From contig CAWEJL010000006.1 in the NCBI GenBank assembly GCA_963809385.1, positions 248,001-312,000 on the forward strand: DNA of 64,000 nt, in the 5' to 3' direction. The notes beneath the pieces were generated by a model. The model was not told where the DNA came from and ran no database searches. It was given only the letters and a program-made list of their open reading frames with translations. This DNA is from JAKAIY01 sp963809385 (GTDB lineage: Bacteria > Chloroflexota > Ktedonobacteria > Ktedonobacterales > JADMIN01). The position numbers and the translations under genes are program-made. The first letter of the stretch is position 1, and every line of letters starts with the position of its first letter. Of this stretch, positions 58,870 to 64,000 are shown piece by piece.

Positions 58870-61800
58870 TCAGGTGGTGGGGAGGAGGCGCTCGAAGCAG
58901 ACGAGGCGCAGGTCTTCGGATTTGATGGCCTCGATGGTGACGGCGCCGGCGTCGCTGCCGACGTAGAGCGCGTTCTCGGTGAGGAAGGCGTCGAGGTTTT
59001 CGACGAGCAGGGCGAAGTCGCTGGCGCGCTCGTATTCGGCGATGAGGCGGCGCAGGGCGGGGTCTTTCTCGAAGGGGCGCAGCGAGACGGTGGTGAGCAC
59101 GGCGTTGAAGCGCTGGAGCTGGTCGGGGTCGAGGCTGCCGCTAGCGTCCCAGAGGGTGGGGCGGTTGAGCCAGTTGTAGAGCTTCTGCGCGGCGCCGGTG
59201 AGGGGGACCTGCGCGCGGGCGCGCGTCTGCTCGCCCTGGAGGGATTGGAGGGCGTCGCGGGTGGCGCGCTCCAGCAGGTCATAGGGGATGGGGCCGGGCG
59301 GAGACGCGGTCTTCGTCCGCCGGGCAGGCGACCATCGGGTAGATGGCGCGCAGGTGGGTCTCCGGCTCGGAGCCGTCATCGGGGTAGAAGCGCCAGACGT
59401 GACGGTCGCGCGCGGTGAAGGCGATGAACCAGCCGGGGCGCGCGTCGCGGGCGCGGTAGCGGCGGCCACTGATGGATGCCCATGGGGATCTCTTCGACCG
59501 CGGACTGGCCGATCTGCTGGATGTAGGCCATCAGCGGGAACTTCATGTCTTCGGTGGAGATCGAGCTCGGCCTGGCGCTCCAGGTCGGTGAGGACGGCGC
59601 GGTCGTTGCGGTGGAGCTGGCGCAATTGCTCGATGGAGCGCTCGGAGATGACCTCGCCGAGCACGCTGGCGTCCAAGCCGACGCTCTGGTCAATCGTCTG
59701 GATGCGCTGGGCGAGCCGCTGCACGAGGCCCAGCAGGCTCTCCAGCTCGTCTTCGGGGAAGACGTTGTAGAGCGTGATGGTTTCGAAGTCGCTGCCGATG
59801 CGGTCCACGCGCCCGGCGCGCTGGATGAGGCGGACGGGGTTCCAGTGCAGGTCGTAGTTGATGATGACGCCGGCGTCCTGGAGGTTCTGGCCTTCGGCGA
59901 GGACGTCGGTGGAGATGAGGATCTGGAGCTCGGAGCCGTCGGGGCGCCAGAAGGCGTCGCCAGCGGGGCGGTTGGCGTTGGGGGCGAAGCGCTGGACGAT
60001 GCGCGAGCGCTCGTCGGACTTGGTGTCGCCGGTGATGGCGGTGATCTCGGGCGCGCCCGCCTGGGCCAGCCAGGCGGCGTCGCTGGCTAGCTCGTGGTGG
60101 ACGTAGGCGGCGGTGTCATGGTAGCTGGTGAAGATGAGGACTTTGCGGCCTTTGAGCGGGCCGGCGAGCAGGGCCTTGAGGCGGCGCAGCTTGTCGTCGC
60201 CGTCGCGCGCCTCGGAGGCTACGCGCGCCTGGCGCACGAGCGCGGCGATGTGGCGCAGCGCCTCCAGGTCGGCGCGCACCTGGGCCTCGATCTTCTGCAT
60301 GTCGTAGGCGCCGGGGGCAATCTCAGGCAGGCTATCGAGGACCTCATTGGCGCGCTCGGGGCGCTCTTCGTCGGTCTCGACGGCGACCAGCTTGCGATAG
60401 CGGGCGGGGTCCAGCAGCTTGCCGGACTGGAGGGTCTCGTAGAAGCGGGTCTGAAACTCCGCCTGGCGGTTGATGCTGACCTCGAAGGCGGCGGCGGAGC
60501 TTTCCAGCCGCTTGAGGTAGAGCATTTTCATCAGGGCGATGAGGGCGGTGTTGTACTGTTTGGCGCGGCGCACCTCCTCGGTGTGGGTGAGCGCGAATTC
60601 GGCGAGGTTATAGGAGACGAGATGCAGCCGCTCCAGGGTGTCCACGATCTCTTTGTAGAAGCCGGAATAGGCGCCGTCGAGGTCGTAGTCTACGCGCTCG
60701 AGCTGGCGCTCGGGGAAGCGGACGGGCTTGCCGCTGACGACGATGCGCTCGCCGGCTTGCTGGCGGCGGCGGATGTCGGAGCGGCTGCGGCGGACGGTGG
60801 TCTCTTCGAGCAGGTCGAAGATCTCCAGGCCGCCCTGGGTGGCGGCTTTGATGTAGCCTTTGAGGTTACCGAACCCGGCGGCGCGGTAGTAGCGGTCGTC
60901 GCCACGGGTGAGCAGGGAGAGCTGGGCGTAGAGGTCGAAGAGGCTGTTGTTGACGGGGGTGGCGGTCATGAGGATGACACGCTTGCGCCGCCCGCCGCTG
61001 ATGATCTTCATCAGGGCGCTGTAGCGGTTGGTGGCGCTATTGCGGAAGTTGTGGCTCTCGTCCACGAGGACGACATCCACCTCGCGGTAGCGCTTCCAGT
61101 CGAAGCTGGCGCGGCCAATCTCCTCCTGGCTGAGGATGTCGGCGTGGATGCCGAACTCATCGAGCCGGGGGCGCCAGACGAGCTCGCGCAGCTGGGCGGG
61201 GCAGATGATGAGGCCGCGCGGCACGCGCCCACGCCGCCGCTTGTGGACGAGCTCATGCTCCAGCAGGCTGAGGCCGATGTAGGTCTTGCCCAGGCCGACG
61301 GCGTCGGCGATGAGGACGCCGCCCCAGCGGTCGAGCAGGCGGATGGCTTCGTTGCGGCCCTCTTCCTGGAAGCGGGCGAGGTCGATGACGGCGCCTGGCT
61401 CGGGGGCGAGATTGAGGCGGCCCTTGAAGTATTCGTAGAGCGCCTTGATGAAGACATCGAAGGGGGTGTAGGGCTTGGAGCCGAACTTGGATTCGCGCAG
61501 GGCGGCGATGAGCTCGGGCTTGTAGTCGGGGCTATCCGCCCATTTGGACTCGAACCAGGCGCGTAGCTGGTCCGCCGTACCCTGGTTGGTGCTGGAGAGG
61601 AGCAGCTCGGAGTTGCGGGTGAGGCCGGAGGGGGTGAAGTTGCCGGAGCCGACGTAGCTGACGCGGTCGAAGATGTAGGCTTTGGCGTGCAGGAACGGGC
61701 CGCTAAAGAGGCGCACGGCGACCTCGTCGCGCTCCAGGAAGGCGAGCAGGCTATCCACCAGCCGCGTGTGGGCGGGGTCGAGATCGAGCGCGGCGAGCTC

Positions 61801-62076
61801 GCCCGCCAGCCGGCGGCGGATGAGGCGGCGCAGGTCGAGTGTGGCCACCTGGGCGTAGTCCACCTCCGGCTCTTCGCCCAGCAGCATGCGGAAGGCGCCA
61901 AGCTGGGCGAACGCCTCGCCGACCAGCGACCAGACGCGCGGGGTGAAGTAGCCGGTGGCGATATCCAGCCGCCGCTGGCCCATCTCGGTGACGCTCTTTA
62001 CCAGCGCCTCGGCCAGGCTGGAGCCGTCGTTGTCGATGATGTCAGGGGGTAGGTAGGTCACTTGGCGCCACCACAT
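58870..62076 (-). CDS. PLD-SNF2 helicase of an accessory/defence-type island
   Basis: The 1068-residue protein joins a phospholipase D-like domain (H130-A-K132, then SYVGSGNFTPSGL) to an SNF2/DEAD helicase. Walker A is GLGKT at 261-265, the DEAD-box variant is DESH at 339-342, with MTATPVNNSL, and motif VI QRAGRVDRIG near 750. Such proteins occur in defence or DNA-repair islands. Between about 59560 and 59290 the frame leaves and returns: DMKFPLMAYIQQIGQSAVEE and DRHVWRFYPDDGSEPETHLR lie in other frames, so at least two or three indels spoil about 90 residues. The 5' end overlaps a VapC-like relic. A GTG at 62061 is an alternative start. Confidence 0.82.
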   Translation of the reverse strand: MWWRQVTYLPPDIIDNDGSSLAEALVKSVTEMGQRRLDIATGYFTPRVWSLVGEAFAQLGAFRMLLGEEPEVDYAQVATLDLRRLIRRRLAGELAALDLDPAHTRLVDSLLAFLERDEVAVRLFSGPFLHAKAYIFDRVSYVGSGNFTPSGLTRNSELLLSSTNQGTADQLRAWFESKWADSPDYKPELIAALRESKFGSKPYTPFDVFIKALYEYFKGRLNLAPEPGAVIDLARFQEEGRNEAIRLLDRWGGVLIADAVGLGKTYIGLSLLEHELVHKRRRGRVPRGLIICPAQLRELVWRPRLDEFGIHADILSQEEIGRASFDWKRYREVDVVLVDESHNFRNSATNRYSALMKIISGGRRKRVILMTATPVNNSLFDLYAQLSLLTRGDDRYYRAAGFGNLKGYIKAATQGGLEIFDLLEETTVRRSRSDIRRRQQAGERIVVSGKPVRFPERQLERVDYDLDGAYSGFYKEIVDTLERLHLVSYNLAEFALTHTEEVRRAKQYNTALIALMKMLYLKRLESSAAAFEVSINRQAEFQTRFYETLQSGKLLDPARYRKLVAVETDEERPERANEVLDSLPEIAPGAYDMQKIEAQVRADLEALRHIAALVRQARVASEARDGDDKLRRLKALLAGPLKGRKVLIFTSYHDTAAYVHHELASDAAWLAQAGAPEITAITGDTKSDERSRIVQRFAPNANRPAGDAFWRPDGSELQILISTDVLAEGQNLQDAGVIINYDLHWNPVRLIQRAGRVDRIGSDFETITLYNVFPEDELESLLGLVQRLAQRIQTIDQSVGLDASVLGEVISERSIEQLRQLHRNDRAVLTDLERQAELDLHRRHEVPADGLHPADRPVRGRRDPHGHPSVAAATAPATRAPAGSSPSPRATVTSGASTPMTAPSRRPTCAPSTRWSPARRTKTASPPGPIPYDLLERATRDALQSLQGEQTRARAQVPLTGAAQKLYNWLNRPTLWDASGSLDPDQLQRFNAVLTTVSLRPFEKDPALRRLIAEYERASDFALLVENLDAFLTENALYVGSDAGAVTIEAIKSEDLRLVCFERLLPTT
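62025..62060. repeat. 36-base direct repeat, copy 1 (helicase 5' end)
   Basis: The 36 bases from CGTCGTTGTCGATGATGTCA to GGTAGGTCA recur exactly at 62888-62923. This copy codes the first codons of the helicase on the minus strand. Confidence 0.85.
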
Positions 62077-62470
62077 TCAATCCGGGAACTTGCCGGAACT
62101 GCATATCATTGGTGAGAAATGTCGCCGCGCCCGCTTCGAGGGCGGTCGCGGCATGGATCGCGTCAGGTGTTTTGAGGCCGGGTATCTGCGCGCGAAGTTG
62201 CGCGGCGCGTTCGAAGCGTCGTCGTCGAGATAGGAATCAGGCGCAGGTTCGTGGCCCGAAAGAGCGTTCGGCGAAAGCGTGTTACGAGTCGCTGATTGCC
62301 AGCTTTCAGCGGCCCAACGAGCGATTCGAGCACAGTGAGCTCGCTCGTTAGCACGACGAGACCTTGCGAACTGGATTCAGCGCCAGAAGCGTCGAGCGTG
62401 GTCAGCGTGCGGCGGCACGCGCTCGATTGAGTAGATGAGGATATTGGAATCTATGTAGTATGGGCAACGC
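62042..62470 (-). pseudogene. VapC-type PIN-domain toxin relic
   Basis: YYIDSNILIYSIERVPPHAD with the first PIN Asp is followed, after frameshifts, by SSQGLVVLTSELTVLESLVG, RLIPIS, RAAQLRAQIPGLKTPDAIHA and GAATFLTNDMQFRQVPGLNV. All four acidic PIN positions can be found, but two indels break the frame and no start codon is left. It lies directly behind a vapB relic. Its end overlaps the helicase start, so the helicase 5' end has been fused to or built over this gene. Confidence 0.7.
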
Positions 62471-62482
62471 TCAGAGGATATC

Positions 62483-62742
62483 TTAGCGGTCCCACGATTC
62501 ACGCTCTTTCCGAATGTACTCATCCACCTCATCCGCTGTCTTGAATAGCTGCTGACCAGGCGATTGCCTGATAATGTCAATCATGGGTATCTCGCCTTCA
62601 GGCGAATAGGTCTTCGCGCCGCCTCAGGCTCTAGGCTCAATCGTGATGGAGACACGCTGGCCGGGGTGCAGCTCTGGCGCGGCGATGTCGATGTGGCCAT
62701 CCTGGCCCAACGACTGCCTCGCGGTGTATCGCCGCGCTCATG
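62483..62742 (-). pseudogene. VapB-type antitoxin relic
   Basis: MSAAIHREAVVG and, after one shift, QDGHIDIAAPELHPGQRVSI form an AbrB-like strand pair. An in-frame TGA at about 62626 interrupts it. Then GAKTYSPEGEIPMIDIIRQS and LFKTADEVDEYIRKERESWD follow, the toxin-binding tail. The order equals common VapB antitoxins. The last 33 codons from an ATG at 62584 remain open. Confidence 0.7.
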
Positions 62743-62785
62743 ATTCAATCTTCCTAAACTCGCGGCGCTCGATGGGCCGCGCCTG

Positions 62786-62872
62786 GCGGGTAAACCCGCG
62801 TCTAAGGGCCGCAGGCCGCGAAGCCCGCCTGCGCGGCTGGGACGCGGGTGTACCTCAGGATACCATGGGCGC
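62786..62872. repeat. R2 repeat, left copy around a toxin-antitoxin relic
   Basis: GCGGGTAAACCCGCGTCTAA, CGAAGCCCGCCTGCGCGGCT and GGGTGTACCTCAGGATACCA recur almost unchanged at 63867-63951. The two copies point the same way. Confidence 0.8.
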
Positions 62873-62887
62873 GCCGCCAGTCGCGCG

Positions 62888-62923
62888 CGTCGTTGTCGAT
62901 GATGTCAGGGGGTAGGTAGGTCA
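62888..62923. repeat. 36-base direct repeat, copy 2
   Basis: Exact copy of 62025-62060. Here it is not followed by any helicase sequence, only by the second PIN relic. Confidence 0.85.
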
Positions 62924-62934
62924 AGTGGCGGCCT

Positions 62935-63463
62935 CACCAGTCGGTCGACGGTGGAGGAGCGAGCGCCGGGTTGACGGTGACGAAGCCTTCCAGTTGCGCG
63001 ACCGCCGCGAGGCGCGCATCACCGTCACGAAAACAAGATCACCAGCCAGATCCACTATGGTGGCGAGGGCCATTGGAGCTGAATCGCGTCAGATTGCGGA
63101 GGGGGTACGGGCGCGTTTGCCAGTACTGGCTGCAACAGCCTGGCGGCTAGCGCGAAGATGGATGAGGTGACGGGAACCAGGCGATAGAGCGGAGCGGGGC
63201 GCGCGGGATCACTAGCGCGATGTGGCGCTCGAACCGGCGTACCATCACGTCAACCGAGGCGGGATGCATCCCACCCGTCCGCCCGACCCGGCGCAGCGCG
63301 GCGACCACCTCAACCTGAGCCAGTTGCGACAGAGTACAGCGGCGGTGAACGCGAGGCTCACAGATCTGCCTGCACCCAGGCCGTCCTGGCTACCGTGATA
63401 GGTTTTACGATCGCGCTACTATCGAAGAAGTACGCTGGGACGGCCCATCTCCATCAATGCGCG
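62935..63463 (-). pseudogene. PIN-domain toxin relic (second VapC-like locus)
   Basis: AYFFDSSAIVKP at the 5' end, RVVPVTSS-like and LALAARLLQPVLA in the middle, then DAIQL, MALATIVDLAGDLVFVTGDA and RLAAVAQLEGFVTVNPALAP at the end match the order of a common PIN toxin. At least four stops or shifts separate the parts. It is downstream of a small intact gene at 63479, its likely antitoxin. Confidence 0.6.
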
Positions 63464-63478
63464 CGACTGCCCGCGCGC

Positions 63479-63724
63479 TTATTCACCGCGATCTTCATTT
63501 ACCGCCTGGGCGGCGGGCTCGCCGGTCGCCGGGCCTCCGCGCTGGCGATCCACCTCGTCCCATATCCGTTCGAGCTCTTGCCGGTCGCGCTCAATCTCCG
63601 CATACTCGGACTCCGGCGCTGGCCGCTCAGGGGCGCCGATGTGCGGATTGATGCGCTTGATATCCGCCGCCGCTTGGAGGATCAAGGCTTCCAGGCGGGG
63701 ACTGTGCTTCTTATTGAGGGCCAT
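63479..63724 (-). CDS. Small acidic protein, likely antitoxin of a dead PIN toxin
   Basis: The 81 residues read MALNKKHSPRLEALILQAAA, DIKRINPHIGAPERPAPESE and YAEIERDRQELERIWDEVDR. A helical N-terminus and charged C-terminus are typical of antitoxins of PIN toxins. It stands 16 bases before the PIN relic on the same strand, as antitoxin genes do. If the toxin is dead, the antitoxin may persist as a leftover. An upstream ATG (eight codons earlier) is possible. Confidence 0.55.
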   Translation of the reverse strand: MALNKKHSPRLEALILQAAADIKRINPHIGAPERPAPESEYAEIERDRQELERIWDEVDRQRGGPATGEPAAQAVNEDRGE

Positions 63725-63866
63725 TGTGTCTCTGCTGGTTTGCCCCATCTAGCTATTGGGCGTTTCCAGCCGGGTTGATCCCACCAATCTTCGCGCGCCA
63801 GCCCTATTGTATGCCGCGCGGGGCTTCGCCTGCTGATCGCCGTACTCACTTTATCCTAGTGAACGG

Positions 63867-63955
63867 GCGGGTGAACCCGCGTCTAAGGGCCGGTGGCCAC
63901 GAAGCCCGCCTGCGCGGGCTGGGACGCGGGTGTACCTCAGGATACCATAGGCAGC
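63867..63955. repeat. R2 repeat, right copy around the toxin-antitoxin relic
   Basis: GCGGGTGAACCCGCGTCTAA, CACGAAGCCCGCCTGCGCGG and GGGTGTACCTCAGGATACCA match the copy at 62786, about 1080 bases away. Bases after it to the window end show no gene. Confidence 0.8.
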
Positions 63956-64000
63956 TTCCAGGCTCTCACCCCGCCTCCTCGCCGCTGCTACCTCACGTCG

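Noticed and set aside
60094..61566. 490-residue plus-strand frame rich in Gly, Ala, Glu, Val
   Set aside because: Antisense of the helicase; its composition is the usual mirror of GC-rich coding DNA.
1..64000. tRNA, rRNA, riboswitch or IS element
   Set aside because: No cloverleaf-like arm set, rRNA core sequence, riboswitch pattern or transposase gene was found by reading. A covariance-model scan would be needed to exclude small RNAs.

Overview
The window is GC-rich bacterial chromosome with short operons on both strands and no rRNA or tRNA gene that I can see. The gene set points to Chloroflexota, most likely class Ktedonobacteria or a close relative. The reasons are a membrane protein with Thr/Pro and poly-Gly linkers of a kind I recall from Ktedonobacter, several F420/deazaflavin-type oxidoreductases, DinB-family proteins, and many short dispersed repeats between genes. 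This placement is inference; no marker gene was compared.

Layout. 0-8 kb: a cut DoxX-like gene, an NlpC/P60-like hydrolase, a frameshifted DsbA/FrnE gene, two membrane proteins, and a two-gene heterodimeric ABC exporter. 8-19 kb: redox and small-molecule genes, moaD-moaE, purQ, methyltransferases, a PH-domain membrane protein and queF. 19-27 kb: an HNH endonuclease with its small partner between two copies of a VWA-gene 3' end, then recA, a DinB-like gene, recR, ybaB, two tandem DinB genes and a membrane/deazaflavin oxidoreductase pair. 27-34 kb: aquaporin, ArsB-like permease, universal stress protein, GH3 lipoprotein, TMEM175-type channel, and a decayed stretch between two DNA methyltransferase 5' relics. 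35-41.5 kb: an isolated phage head cassette (prohead protease, major capsid protein, connector, small morphogenesis genes) interrupted by a yggT gene and by an antisense gene; no terminase or portal is visible. 41.5-57.4 kb: an EEP phosphohydrolase, haloalkane dehalogenase, UDP-galactopyranose mutase-like flavoprotein, ArsA-type ATPase (frameshifted), squalene/phytoene synthase, a TIR protein with decayed TPR repeats, azlD-azlC, an HNH relic, msrA, an LLM-class oxidoreductase and an aminotransferase. 57.7-64 kb: an accessory island with a conserved uncharacterised gene pair, a PLD-SNF2 helicase, and two decayed VapBC-like toxin-antitoxin loci.

Three families of dispersed repeats run through the intergenic spaces. 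R1 has arms around GGCCTTGAAAGGCC followed by GGCGCACGG. R2 has GCCTGCGCGGGC-type arms. R3 is a CCCCTCTCC...GGAGAGGGG hairpin followed by GGGTGAGG. One R3 copy lies in frame inside the prohead protease gene. Many genes carry one- or two-base frameshifts, mostly in G/C runs or short repeats. Some loci are clearly decayed; others may be assembly errors in a GC-rich genome.
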